DNA of 35,269 bases from Ruminococcus flavefaciens (GTDB lineage Bacteria > Bacillota > Clostridia > Oscillospirales > Ruminococcaceae). Below the pieces are notes generated by a model, which saw only the letters and a list, made by a program, of their open reading frames with translations, made no database searches and was not told where the DNA came from. The stretch covers positions 1 to 35,269 of the forward strand of contig CACWPR010000016.1 in NCBI GenBank assembly GCA_902762855.1, read 5' to 3'. The translations under genes were made by a program, and so were the position numbers. Shown in pieces: positions 23,723 to 31,928 of the stretch (positions are counted from its first letter, which is position 1; the number at the start of each line of letters is the position of its first letter).

Positions 23723-24955
23723 TTATAATTCTATGCCGTTTTCCTTGAGGAGCTCCCTTGCAGACTCTACTGAGTCAACACCTGTAGGGTTCTTTATAGG
23801 TGCGAACTCCCTGTTTCTCACTACCTCGTAGGGCAGACAGCTATCCTGCATATGGACCATATCCAGCACCAGTGTCTCGAACTTATGGCCGTTGGGCTTG
23901 TCAGGCTTGATGAACTCGCCGTTCTCGTCCATATAGGGTATCTTCTTGTCCACAACGTGTACCGGCAGCTTGTCGTTGAGTATGGACTCCAGCTTATCCA
24001 CGCTGAAAAGATAGTTCAGTATAACTCCGAACTTGTATGCCAGCTCGTCTTTTTCATCACGAAGTGTACGCATCTCCTCAGTCATTTCGTAGTACTCGAC
24101 GATAGAGGGCATACCGTCCTCAAGACAGAGCACTCCCACTCTCTCATCGGGGTCAGCCTTGCTGACTACCTTGCCGCCGGACTGGAGACCGGAGCTTATG
24201 ACAGCTCCCACATAGAGAGGGTCAGCGATGCGCTGGAGAACGTTGTCAACTGCAAATACATTTATCCACTCGATGCCCTTCGCCTTTATCTCATCAAGGA
24301 GACCGGCTCTTACAAGAGAGGTGAACCAGCCGCCGTTGCCGTTGGGGGATATGGATATACGAGACTTGCTCTCCATATATATCTTTCCGCTGAAGTCAAC
24401 GGAAGGAGCCATGTCCTGCACAAAGAACTTAACGTAGTCGCTGTTGTAGCCGAAGAAGTCCTTCTCCTTCAGGAAGCTGACAGTATCGTCGTTGTTCTTC
24501 TCGCTTGTCATTATATAAAGAGGTACCCAGGCACCTGTCTCCTTAACAACGTCCATGAGGTTATTGATAAGGCACTGGAAGATGTAGAGCTCTCTGGTTA
24601 CGCCCACGTTGAACATACCCTTGGGCTTGTCGAAGCCCAGACGGGTGCCCTGTCCGCCTGCAAGGAGGACGGCAGCTACCTTGCCTGCCTTTATAGCCTC
24701 TGTTCCGGCAGCGGAGTACTTCTCACTGTTCTGCTCGATGTCCTCGATAGTAGCAGCTCCCAGAGGCTCGAACTTTCCTCTTGATGCTGTGAATCTGTTC
24801 TCTTCCTTGAGGTTATCGAGTACTGAGAAATCAATGAGCTCTATCTGTGAGAGGAGCTCCTTCTGTTCGGACTCGCTGAGCTCGTCATAATATTTCAGCA
24901 GGTGCTCCTGCCCGTATTCTTTTAGTATATCCTTTGCTTTGTCTAATGTAAGCAT
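23723..24955 (-). CDS. UDPGP-family UDP-sugar pyrophosphorylase (eukaryotic type)
   Basis: A 410-aa nucleotidyltransferase of the UDPGP family, which includes eukaryotic UAP1 and UGP, rather than the usual bacterial GalU. The uridylyl-binding motif LAGGQGTRLGFDKPKG is at residues 99-113. Further family features are MTSEKNNDDT, PNGNGGWFTSL and INVFAVDNVLQ. It should make UDP-GlcNAc or UDP-glucose from UTP and the sugar 1-phosphate; the sequence favours the UAP1-like group but does not fix the sugar. GGAGG lies upstream of the ATG at 24955, and a consensus promoter lies at 24998-25026. Confidence 0.88.
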   Translation of the reverse strand: MLTLDKAKDILKEYGQEHLLKYYDELSESEQKELLSQIELIDFSVLDNLKEENRFTASRGKFEPLGAATIEDIEQNSEKYSAAGTEAIKAGKVAAVLLAGGQGTRLGFDKPKGMFNVGVTRELYIFQCLINNLMDVVKETGAWVPLYIMTSEKNNDDTVSFLKEKDFFGYNSDYVKFFVQDMAPSVDFSGKIYMESKSRISISPNGNGGWFTSLVRAGLLDEIKAKGIEWINVFAVDNVLQRIADPLYVGAVISSGLQSGGKVVSKADPDERVGVLCLEDGMPSIVEYYEMTEEMRTLRDEKDELAYKFGVILNYLFSVDKLESILNDKLPVHVVDKKIPYMDENGEFIKPDKPNGHKFETLVLDMVHMQDSCLPYEVVRNREFAPIKNPTGVDSVESARELLKENGIEL

Positions 24956-24997
24956 TTACCTTCCTCCTGTTTTCGGTCTGCCCGATATTATATTTTG

Positions 24998-25026
24998 ATT
25001 ATAACATATAATTTCTGAATAGTCAA
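24998..25026 (-). promoter_or_regulatory. Sigma-A promoter for the UDP-sugar pyrophosphorylase
   Basis: On the minus strand TTGACT (25021-25026), 17 bases, then TATAAT (24998-25003). The -35 box begins one base after the T-tract of the tRNA terminator, so one unit ends and the next begins without spare sequence. Confidence 0.85.
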
Positions 25027-25027
25027 C

Positions 25028-25060
25028 AAAAAAATCCGGTATTCAAAAGAATACCGGATT
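25028..25060 (-). terminator. Rho-independent terminator of tRNA-Pro
   Basis: A 12-bp perfect stem (25049-25060 and 25033-25044) with a four-base loop is followed on the minus strand by seven T. It lies 21 bases downstream of the tRNA 3' end. Confidence 0.93.
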
Positions 25061-25081
25061 CTGGGGTAAATGTTGATCTAC

Positions 25082-25157
25082 TGGTCTGAGTGACGGGACT
25101 TGAACCCACGGCCTCTACCACCCCAAGGTAGCGCGCTACCAACTGCGCCACACCCAG
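25082..25157 (-). tRNA. tRNA-Pro, anticodon GGG, CCA encoded
   Basis: A 76-nt cloverleaf. The acceptor arms CTGGGTG and CACTCAG pair with one G-T. The D-stem is GCGC/GCGC. The anticodon stem is CTACC/GGTAG with loop TTGGGGT, giving anticodon GGG with G37. The T-loop is TTCAAGT. The discriminator base is A and CCA is encoded. It reads proline codons CCC and CCU. Confidence 0.96.
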
Positions 25158-25189
25158 ACGTTTTGTGTGTTCCTCAATCAACGATATAT

Positions 25190-25218
25190 ATTATATCACG
25201 CTTTTCACGGTTTGTCAA
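25190..25218 (-). promoter_or_regulatory. Consensus promoter for tRNA-Pro
   Basis: On the minus strand TTGACA (25213-25218), 17 bases, then TATAAT (25190-25195). It lies in the gap between the YdbT-like gene and the tRNA, about 32 bases ahead of the mature 5' end. The full match to consensus suits a stable RNA gene. Confidence 0.9.
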
Positions 25219-25248
25219 GCATTTTTTGAAAAAATCTCAAAAAATTTT

Positions 25249-26724
25249 TCAGGAGCCGAGATTTGCGGATATATGGGCATTCCGGTCCAGGAGCTCTGCT
25301 ATCTTTACGGCATTTTTTTCGTCGAAGGCCTTCACCTTGTATTTTATATGCTCCTCACCCTCAAACCAGAGACTCACACTGCACCGCTTCCCTATCCTCT
25401 GAAAGACTGTCTGCTCCAGCTCCAGCTTTACCAGTTTCTTTCTCTCGGCTATTATGGTATGGAACCCGGTCCACTTGCAGCAGCGGACCATTATCTTGTC
25501 GTCGTATACCGAGATGCCGCTGGTAAAAAAGGCTGCGGTCTTTACTATGATGAACCAGACCGAGGGTATCTCAAACATTATCAGCATGAAAAGCGCCAGT
25601 CCGGAGGCTATGGAGAAGAAGTGGACTACCAACAGATAGGCCGGGACAAGGGCTGCTGCTATTATGGACGGCTGCCAGATGTACTGCCAGAATCCGGTCC
25701 TTTTCGGACGGTATTCGCTTTTCACTCCCATAAATACTCCGATGGGCTCGAACTCATCGCCGATGTGCTTCTGCTTTTTCACCGGCATGAGCACCGGCAG
25801 GCTCCGCCGGCCTGCTCCGTAGCCTGAACAGCTTATGTTCACCGCAACTGCCCCGAACAGCTTCATTATCAGGTTCTGCCGCAGGTCTGTGTAGTTTATC
25901 TGTGCAGCCGAGATGTGATACTCCCTCTTGGTTATCACCCCGTATGAGGTGGTCAGGCACTGGTCATCGCACTTTATATCGAACCGGAAGTACCTGAGAA
26001 GGTTCAGTATAAAGGACAGCAGCCAGGCTGCCAGGAAGAATATGGCGATACCTATGGCAGCGTCCGGGACTCTCAGCAGCAGACGCTGTGATATTTTCGC
26101 AGTCTGCTCAGTGAGCGTGCTTATGGAACGTCCAATGAGGTCACGGGCAAGATTTCCTCCCTGAAAGAAGAATGCGGCTATATACACCGTCCCGGTGAAT
26201 CCGCTGGAGAAGAATACCGAAAAAAGCACCACTGACATGAGCGTCGGTCTTGGGATGTTGCCGAGACGCTTTTCCTCGTTGACCTGGGGCAGCCTTTTCA
26301 CAAGCTCAGCACAGGTGCTCTCCCTGACCATGAATGACATATCCGCAGAATTAAAAATGCCTGCACTGGTATCACACCTGAACCTTGCAGCCTTGAAGGG
26401 TGCAAGGTAGAATGGGCGCTCCACCGTTCCGGAGCTTATACGTGAATAGGGTATGACCTTCCTTACCTTTATGATGATGCCGTCGTCGTGGATAATGGCT
26501 GAGTCCGTGAGCCTTATCACCGAACAGTGCCAGCGTACAAGTCCGAAAAGGACGATGACTCCGATAGTAAGGATGTCGAACCAGGCTCCGCGGAGCCAGT
26601 TGTAGAACCAGTTCCTGTCAGTCCAGACTGCGTTTATTCCTCTGAGCAGAGGGAATACAAGCAGCCATATGTTCTTTATGGAGTATCTGAGTATCCTCAG
26701 AGGATGTTCACTGTAGGTCATCAT
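25249..26724 (-). CDS. Multi-domain bPH2 membrane protein, YdbT-like
   Basis: A 491-aa protein with repeated units of paired membrane helices followed by bacterial PH-like (bPH2, formerly DUF304) domains. Three such units are seen: helices near 15-60 then a domain with VIRLTDSAIIHDDGIIIKVRKVIPYSRIS; helices near 160-245 then FDIKCDDQCLTTSYGVITKREYHI; helices near 350-410 then ISVYDDKIMVRCCKWTGFHTIIAERKKLVKLE. This is the plan of B. subtilis YdbT. YdbS/YdbT contribute to bacteriocin resistance there; the molecular role is unknown. Its ATG overlaps the stop of the YdbS-like gene, with GGAGG upstream. Confidence 0.83.
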   Translation of the reverse strand: MMTYSEHPLRILRYSIKNIWLLVFPLLRGINAVWTDRNWFYNWLRGAWFDILTIGVIVLFGLVRWHCSVIRLTDSAIIHDDGIIIKVRKVIPYSRISSGTVERPFYLAPFKAARFRCDTSAGIFNSADMSFMVRESTCAELVKRLPQVNEEKRLGNIPRPTLMSVVLFSVFFSSGFTGTVYIAAFFFQGGNLARDLIGRSISTLTEQTAKISQRLLLRVPDAAIGIAIFFLAAWLLSFILNLLRYFRFDIKCDDQCLTTSYGVITKREYHISAAQINYTDLRQNLIMKLFGAVAVNISCSGYGAGRRSLPVLMPVKKQKHIGDEFEPIGVFMGVKSEYRPKRTGFWQYIWQPSIIAAALVPAYLLVVHFFSIASGLALFMLIMFEIPSVWFIIVKTAAFFTSGISVYDDKIMVRCCKWTGFHTIIAERKKLVKLELEQTVFQRIGKRCSVSLWFEGEEHIKYKVKAFDEKNAVKIAELLDRNAHISANLGS

Positions 26725-27161
26725 AGGTCCGCTCCTCCTGCACTGCCGGAAAGCCTGAGTACCTCCCTTGCGTCGCTGAGTGACAGGAAGGAAAGTCTCA
26801 TGTGTCCCCCGAAAACGAAGAATACCACAAAGTTAAGGCCCGTAACGTCAGAAAGAGGGGTCCTTATAACGGCTGCGTACTGTATGGATGAGTATTTCAC
26901 CGACTGGTGGAACTTTATGAATACTCCGCTGGACCTTATGACCTCGGAATCCGTTGCTGTGTACTTCACAGAGGACATATACAGCGGAAGGTATATGAAC
27001 ATTATCAGCAGGGCAAGTCCTGCTATGACCGCCCCTGAAATGAACACGACTTTTTTAAGTGGGATGTAATAGTACAGGACCGATATTATAAAAACTGTCA
27101 GCACCGTTATCACGGCTCTGAGTGCCGCAAGGCTGTTTTCCGCCGGACGGAAATGTCTCAT
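26721..27161 (-). CDS. bPH2 membrane protein, YdbS-like
   Basis: A 146-aa protein with two membrane helices (about 12-30 and 33-55) and a single bPH2 domain: YTATDSEVIRSSGVFIKFHQSVKYSSIQYAAV. This matches YdbS, the partner of YdbT. It overlaps the YdbT-like gene by four bases. The start at 27161 has GGAGGTGGGAGA directly upstream. It is probably the first gene of a two-gene operon. Confidence 0.82.
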   Translation of the reverse strand: MRHFRPAENSLAALRAVITVLTVFIISVLYYYIPLKKVVFISGAVIAGLALLIMFIYLPLYMSSVKYTATDSEVIRSSGVFIKFHQSVKYSSIQYAAVIRTPLSDVTGLNFVVFFVFGGHMRLSFLSLSDAREVLRLSGSAGGADL

Positions 27162-27196
27162 TCTCCCACCTCCTGAAATAGTTCTGGTATATTCCT

Positions 27197-27225
27197 ATTA
27201 TACCACAAATATCCTTTAATGTATA
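27197..27225 (-). promoter_or_regulatory. Extended -10 promoter for the bPH2 gene pair
   Basis: On the minus strand TGGTATAAT forms an extended -10 (TATAAT at 27197-27202). A poorer -35, TATACA, lies 17 bases upstream (27220-27225). It is about 36 bases from the YdbS-like start. It overlaps the leader region of the divergent symporter gene. Confidence 0.62.
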
Positions 27226-27256
27226 CCACTTTTTTATGAAGGAGCTGTTTTTCTGC

Positions 27257-28516
27257 ATGGAGGGAACTCTCGTCAAATTTCTTGAAAGGCTCAGCGGTCT
27301 GATATGGGGACCGGGTCTGGTAGTCCTGCTGCTGGGTGCAGGGCTTGTTTACACTTTCCGTCTTGGAGCTCCTCAGCTCAGGATGTTCCCGGAGCTTGTC
27401 AGAAACGTGAGGAAGAGCAAAAGCTCCGGCAGAGGTATGTCCCAGTTCAGGACTGTCTGTATGTCTCTGGGGACCGCCATGGGTACCGGGAATATCACCG
27501 GAGTCGCCTCCGCTCTTGCACTGGGAGGTCCGGGGGCAGTTTTCTGGATGTGGGTGTCCGCCTTCTTTGGAATGGCTCTTGTCTGTGCCGAAAATGCCCT
27601 GTCCTCCAGGTACAGCTCCGACGATGCCAAGGGGCCGATGGCCTACATCTCAAAGGGGCTCGGATGCAGGAGACTTTCTCTTCTGTACGCAGCAATGTGC
27701 CTGGGAGCGTCCATGGGTATGGGCGGTATGGTACAGGTCAGCTCCGCTGCGGCCCCGCTGTGCAGAGTCTCCGGGATTGGCCGGTATGCCGCTGCTGCCG
27801 CCGCTTTTGTACTTATTTATATAGTAGTATCAGGCGGAGCCCGCAGGATAGGCCGCACTGCTCAGTCTCTTCTGCCGCTGGCCACTGTCCTGTACGCCGG
27901 AGTATGTGCCGCTGTACTTATTGAAATGCACGAAAACATCCTCCCCTCTTTTGGACGTATCTTCTCCGGAGCCCTCGGACTGCGGAGCGCTGCTGCCGGG
28001 ACCTTCGGCTGTGCTGTGTCGGCAGGCATAAAACGTGGCATTTTCTCCAACGAAGCCGGACTCGGCAGCTCCCCTCTCCTCCACAGCGCCGCAGAGGACC
28101 AGTCTCAGGGTACCCAGAGCTGCTGGGCAATGTTCGAGGTCTTTATTGATACCGTCCTCTGCTGTACCCTCACTGCCCTGACTATCCTCTGTGCGTCTCC
28201 GGACCTTTCCGCCGAGAGAGCACTTTCCGCAGTTCTCGGCAGAAATACGGCAGCTTTCCTCGCCGGGGAGCTGTGCCTTTTCGCTTTCTGTACTATCATC
28301 GGCTGGTACTTCTGCGGTGAGACTGCCCTCCGCTATCTGACCGGAAAGGACACTGTGAAGGCATTCCCCTTTATTTTCGCTGCCGCAGCTTCCCTTGGAG
28401 CTGTCTTTCGGGTGGACACCGTATGGCTCCTTTCAGATATATTCAACGGCGCTATGGCTCTCCCGAACCTCGCAGCCGTTATCCTGCTGATTAAAACCGT
28501 CCCCGAAAGGGAATGA
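27257..28516 (+). CDS. Sodium:alanine symporter, AGCS family
   Basis: A 419-aa polytopic transporter. The family signatures are clear: WGPGLVVLLLGAGLVYTFRLG at the start, MGTGNITGVASALALGGPGAVFWMW near residue 80, and IKRGIFSNEAGLGSSPLLHSAAE near 260. It imports alanine or glycine with sodium (or possibly protons). It is a little shorter than usual (about 440-490 aa), mainly at the C-terminus. I prefer the ATG at 27257, which gives the usual short N-terminus; AAGGAG lies 12 bases upstream, which is long. The ATG at 27236 is the alternative and has no site. The next gene follows after 42 bases. Confidence 0.88.
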   Translation: MEGTLVKFLERLSGLIWGPGLVVLLLGAGLVYTFRLGAPQLRMFPELVRNVRKSKSSGRGMSQFRTVCMSLGTAMGTGNITGVASALALGGPGAVFWMWVSAFFGMALVCAENALSSRYSSDDAKGPMAYISKGLGCRRLSLLYAAMCLGASMGMGGMVQVSSAAAPLCRVSGIGRYAAAAAAFVLIYIVVSGGARRIGRTAQSLLPLATVLYAGVCAAVLIEMHENILPSFGRIFSGALGLRSAAAGTFGCAVSAGIKRGIFSNEAGLGSSPLLHSAAEDQSQGTQSCWAMFEVFIDTVLCCTLTALTILCASPDLSAERALSAVLGRNTAAFLAGELCLFAFCTIIGWYFCGETALRYLTGKDTVKAFPFIFAAAASLGAVFRVDTVWLLSDIFNGAMALPNLAAVILLIKTVPERE

Positions 28517-28558
28517 TAATTATATCATCAAGGCCTGTCAGGCAGAAAGTGTGTTTTT

Positions 28559-29659
28559 ATGAGCTATATCGGACAGAATGAACTGTTTTCCTTCCGTGAC
28601 GGACGCTGTGAGTCCCTGCCGGGGAAGGTCCTATCCTCTGCACGGGCCGCCGGATTCGGAAAAGTCCTCGCCGGTACTGCCGGAAGGTTCATTGCAGGCT
28701 GCGGAAATTACAGCCACACCCACATCCTCTACGCTCTTTGCTCCGGACTTTCAGAGTGCGGCCGGGAGGTCTATCTCTGTGAGGACACCGACATGCAGTC
28801 CTTCCGTTACAGCATCCCCATGCTTTCAGCAGACTGCGGCGTATACATCTCCGGGACCGGTCAGACCGTCATAATGGACTTCTTCCGCCGTGACCGCCTT
28901 CCTTTCAGCCGTTCAGAAACACTTTCCGTCATGAACGGAGCTCCGGCCGAAAGAGCCGGACGTCCCGGCCGCCTGACTCAGTTCACTTCATTCAGGAGCA
29001 TATACCTCAACAGCATCAGAGACTCCCTCGGTCCGGATATGCTCCCCATTTCTGCCGGTGTGAGCTGCGGATGCAGAGAGGTACGTTCGCTGTGGCTGGA
29101 ATTCTTCTCCGGCGAAAGTGACGAACTTGTCTTTCAGGTCTCAGAGGACGGTTCAAGAGTCAATGCATACTCCCGTTCCGCCGGGTTCATATCCCACGAA
29201 AAGCTCCTGATATGCTATGCTGCAAAATGTGCAGTTCACGGACAAAGGGTCTGGCTCCCTGACCAGGTACACTACGCTGCCGAGGAATCGGCTGGCAGCA
29301 TGATAAGCCGTTTCAGCCGGGACGAGCTCCCGGAGGATGCTGCGTCACAGCGGCACCTCTTTGACCCTCTTTATATGTGTACCGCTCTTGCCTCTGATGT
29401 GAAGTCCTTCCTCCATATGGCCGGCAGACTGCCTGCCTTCTCGTCATCGAAGCGTGAGGTCACTGTTGACGCTCCGGACAAAGTCCCTGTAGGCAAAAGC
29501 CTGACAGCTCCCGGCGGAAGAGTCATCCTTGAAAGGAGCGGACGGAACCGTATTTCTGTTCTGGCTCAGGCCTACAGTGCCGAGACCGCTGCCGAGCTCT
29601 GCTGCTCATGGACCGAAAAGCTCCGCAGGTTCGACAAGTGCGGAGGTCCTTTGATATAA
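28559..29659 (+). CDS. Degenerate phosphohexomutase (phosphoglucomutase/phosphomannomutase) homologue
   Basis: A 366-aa intact frame that follows the four-domain plan of alpha-phosphohexomutases but lacks their catalytic residues. Domain 1 fits ILYALCSGLSECGREVYLCEDTD and ADCGVYIS, but the phosphoserine loop TASHNP is SGTGQT (about 98-103). Domain 2 keeps AYSRSAGFISHEKLL, but the metal loop DGDxDR is SEDGSR (about 195-200). Domain 3 fits FDPLYMCTALASDVKSFLHMAGRLPAF. Domain 4 keeps RVILERSG, but the phosphate-binding RxSGTEPxxR reads RSGRNR (about 326-331). It is shorter than the usual 450-500 aa. It cannot be a normal mutase; a sugar-phosphate sensor or scaffold role is conjecture. Confidence 0.7.
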   Translation: MSYIGQNELFSFRDGRCESLPGKVLSSARAAGFGKVLAGTAGRFIAGCGNYSHTHILYALCSGLSECGREVYLCEDTDMQSFRYSIPMLSADCGVYISGTGQTVIMDFFRRDRLPFSRSETLSVMNGAPAERAGRPGRLTQFTSFRSIYLNSIRDSLGPDMLPISAGVSCGCREVRSLWLEFFSGESDELVFQVSEDGSRVNAYSRSAGFISHEKLLICYAAKCAVHGQRVWLPDQVHYAAEESAGSMISRFSRDELPEDAASQRHLFDPLYMCTALASDVKSFLHMAGRLPAFSSSKREVTVDAPDKVPVGKSLTAPGGRVILERSGRNRISVLAQAYSAETAAELCCSWTEKLRRFDKCGGPLI

Positions 29660-29728
29660 CTTTATACGCACTGTTATCAAAACTTTTTATCTATTATGCA
29701 TAATGTTGAAAATCCTCCCGTTTTTCTA

Positions 29729-29757
29729 TTGACATTGACTGAGATTTTTTGTATAAT
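29729..29757 (+). promoter_or_regulatory. Perfect-consensus sigma-A promoter of the RNase J leader
   Basis: TTGACA (29729-29734), 17 bases, TATAAT (29752-29757). Transcription should begin near 29764, more than 300 bases upstream of the RNase J start codon. Confidence 0.93.
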
Positions 29758-29763
29758 TGTAAT

Positions 29764-30056
29764 GTGTAATTTTATGCGCTGATGCCCGTCAGCGCTCATC
29801 ATGACTTTATTGGCGCAGAATACGCCTTTAACTACAGCGGGCCCTCCCGCAACATCCCGTACTGTAGTTTTATAGACAACGCAGGGCTGCAAGCTGCACT
29901 CGCCGTTTCGGCAAGGTACGTTCAGGCGGCCTGCCTTGCTGTGTCCTCAGAAATTTTTGCTGAACTCAGTTGCTGTATCCACAGTATACTATATAGTACG
30001 GTACATCCGCATTAAGGCTAAGAGCCGGCCCTGTCCGTTACAGTCCCGGCTCATGA
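29764..30056 (+). ncRNA. Candidate structured non-coding RNA or long 5' leader of RNase J
   Basis: The 417-bp gap before RNase J has no convincing gene. After the promoter it contains a chain of stems: 29776-29782/29789-29795 (7 bp), 29812-29815/29823-29826, 29831-29837/29862-29868 (7 bp) enclosing 29838-29841/29846-29849, 29911-29916/29934-29939 (6 bp) enclosing 29923-29926/29930-29933, and 30022-30028/30046-30052 (7 bp) with an inner 4-bp stem. No T-tract follows the last hairpin, so the RNA probably continues into the RNase J message. I do not recognise RNase P, tmRNA, SRP, 6S, T-box or a known riboswitch. Bases 29660-29728, before the promoter, are AT-rich with nothing I can name. Confidence 0.55.
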
Positions 30057-30076
30057 CACGAAAGTGAGGTCAAATA

Positions 30077-31906
30077 GTGAACGAAAAAGAAAAGACAAAG
30101 TCAACACGCAAGACAGACTCTTCCGCTGCCCCAAAGGCTCCGGCTAAGAGATATTATAAAAGGAAGGCTCCAGCTCAGGATAAGGTACAGAATGAGACCG
30201 TCAAGCCTGCTGCAAAGTCCAGAACAAGACAGCCTAAGGAAGTCAAGCGCACTCCCGTAAGGATAATCCCCCTCGGAGGTCTCAACGAGATAGGCAAGAA
30301 TATGACCGTCTTTGAGTGTGCCAACGATATGTTCATCCTCGACTGCGGACTTGCCTTCCCCGACGCTGATATGCCCGGTGTTGACATAGTTATCCCGGAT
30401 TTTACTTATGTTGAAAGAAACAAGGACAAGGTAAGAGGTGTCGTTATCACCCACGGCCACGAGGACCACATCGGCGGTCTGGCTTACCTCCTCAAAAGGA
30501 TAAACGTCCCCGTTTATGCCACAAGGCTCACCATAGGCCTCATAGAGGGAAAGCTCCGTGAGCAGGGCCTTTACGGCAAGGTAACTCTCAATGTGGTAGA
30601 GCCTAAAAAGACCGTGAAAATGGGCTGTATGGCCGTTGAGTTCATAAAGGTCAACCACTCTATCCCCGACTCTGTCGGCATGGCTATCCACACTCCTGCC
30701 GGTATTATCGTACACACCGGCGACTTCAAGGTGGACTACACTCCTATCGACGGCGAGATAATCGACCTTGCCCGCTTCGGTGAGCTGGGAAGCCGCGGAG
30801 TCCTCGCTCTTATGGCCGACTCCACAAACGCTGAGCGCCCCGGATATACACACTCCGAACGAACTGTGGGCGAGTCCTTCGACAAGCTCTTCAAAAAGGG
30901 CGAGGGCAAGCGTATCATCATCGCTACATTCTCCTCCAACATCCACCGTGTACAGCAGATAATCAACTGCGCTGTCCGCTACGGACGTAAAGTGGCTGTA
31001 TTCGGCCGGAGCATGGTAAATGTTATAAATACCGCCATCGAGCTGGGCTACCTGAAGGCTCCCGACGGCCTCATCATCGACATCGAGACCATGAACCGCT
31101 ATGACAGTGACAGGATTGTCCTCATAACTACCGGAAGTCAGGGCGAGCCTATGTCTGCCCTCACAAGAATGGCTATGAACGACCACAAGAAGGTCAATAT
31201 CACTCCCATGGACTTCATCATCATCTCCGCTACTCCTATCCCCGGAAACGAGAAGTTCGTCACAAGAGTGGTAAATGAGCTCATGAAGTCCGGCGCTGAG
31301 GTAGTCTACGAAGCAATGTATGAGGTACACGTTTCAGGTCATGCCTGCCAGGAGGAGCTCAAGCTCATGCTGGGACTTACCAAGCCCAAGTTCTTCATCC
31401 CCGTACACGGCGAGTACAAGCACCTGAAAAAGCACGCAGGCCTCGCCCTCCAGATGGGTATCCCCGAAAGCAACGTTATAATCGCTGAGATAGGTAATGT
31501 CATCGAGACCGACGGAAACAAGATGAGCGTAGTCTCTCAGGTGCCCTCCGGACGCATCCTCGTTGACGGCCTCGGAGTCGGTGACGTTGGCTCTATCGTC
31601 CTCAGAGACAGAAAGCATCTGGCTCAGGACGGCCTTATCATTATCGTTATCGGCATAGAGCGCAGCTCCAATGAGCTCGTGGCCGGTCCGGACATTATTT
31701 CAAGAGGTTTCGTTTACGTAAGAGAGTCCGAGGAGCTTATGGTAGAGGCAAGAACCCTCCTCAGCAATACCCTCGCTTCCTGCTCTGCCGCTGAGCTCAG
31801 AGAGTGGAACACCCTCAAGGGCAAGCTCCGTGACGCCCTCTCTGACTACATCTATCAGAAGACCAAGAGAAGTCCTATGATACTTCCTATAATCATGGAG
31901 ACATGA
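30077..31906 (+). CDS. rnj: Ribonuclease J
   Basis: A 609-aa metallo-beta-lactamase/beta-CASP ribonuclease with 5'-exo- and endonuclease activity on mRNA and rRNA. Residues 1-58 form a Lys/Arg/Pro-rich, probably disordered extension. The catalytic domain follows: RIIPLGGLNEIGKNM, then HGHEDHIGG at 126-134 for zinc binding, VNHSIPDSVG, HTGDFKVD and DSTNAERPGY. The beta-CASP part has ATFSSNIHRVQQII, TGSQGEPMSALTRMA and VSGHACQEEL, and HGEY completes the metal site. The start is GTG at 30077 with GAGGT upstream. It may control its own long leader, as nuclease genes often do, but this is inference. Confidence 0.95.
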   Translation: MNEKEKTKSTRKTDSSAAPKAPAKRYYKRKAPAQDKVQNETVKPAAKSRTRQPKEVKRTPVRIIPLGGLNEIGKNMTVFECANDMFILDCGLAFPDADMPGVDIVIPDFTYVERNKDKVRGVVITHGHEDHIGGLAYLLKRINVPVYATRLTIGLIEGKLREQGLYGKVTLNVVEPKKTVKMGCMAVEFIKVNHSIPDSVGMAIHTPAGIIVHTGDFKVDYTPIDGEIIDLARFGELGSRGVLALMADSTNAERPGYTHSERTVGESFDKLFKKGEGKRIIIATFSSNIHRVQQIINCAVRYGRKVAVFGRSMVNVINTAIELGYLKAPDGLIIDIETMNRYDSDRIVLITTGSQGEPMSALTRMAMNDHKKVNITPMDFIIISATPIPGNEKFVTRVVNELMKSGAEVVYEAMYEVHVSGHACQEELKLMLGLTKPKFFIPVHGEYKHLKKHAGLALQMGIPESNVIIAEIGNVIETDGNKMSVVSQVPSGRILVDGLGVGDVGSIVLRDRKHLAQDGLIIIVIGIERSSNELVAGPDIISRGFVYVRESEELMVEARTLLSNTLASCSAAELREWNTLKGKLRDALSDYIYQKTKRSPMILPIIMET

Positions 31907-31928
31907 CATTCCGAAAGGAGTCAGAAAA

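Noticed and set aside
29782-30015. 77-codon frame within the RNase J leader
   Set aside because: The ATG lies inside a hairpin, there is no ribosome binding site, and the composition is not protein-like. A structured RNA fits better.
30101-31330. Minus-strand frame of 409 codons opposite RNase J
   Set aside because: Antisense shadow; RNase J motifs are unambiguous on the plus strand.
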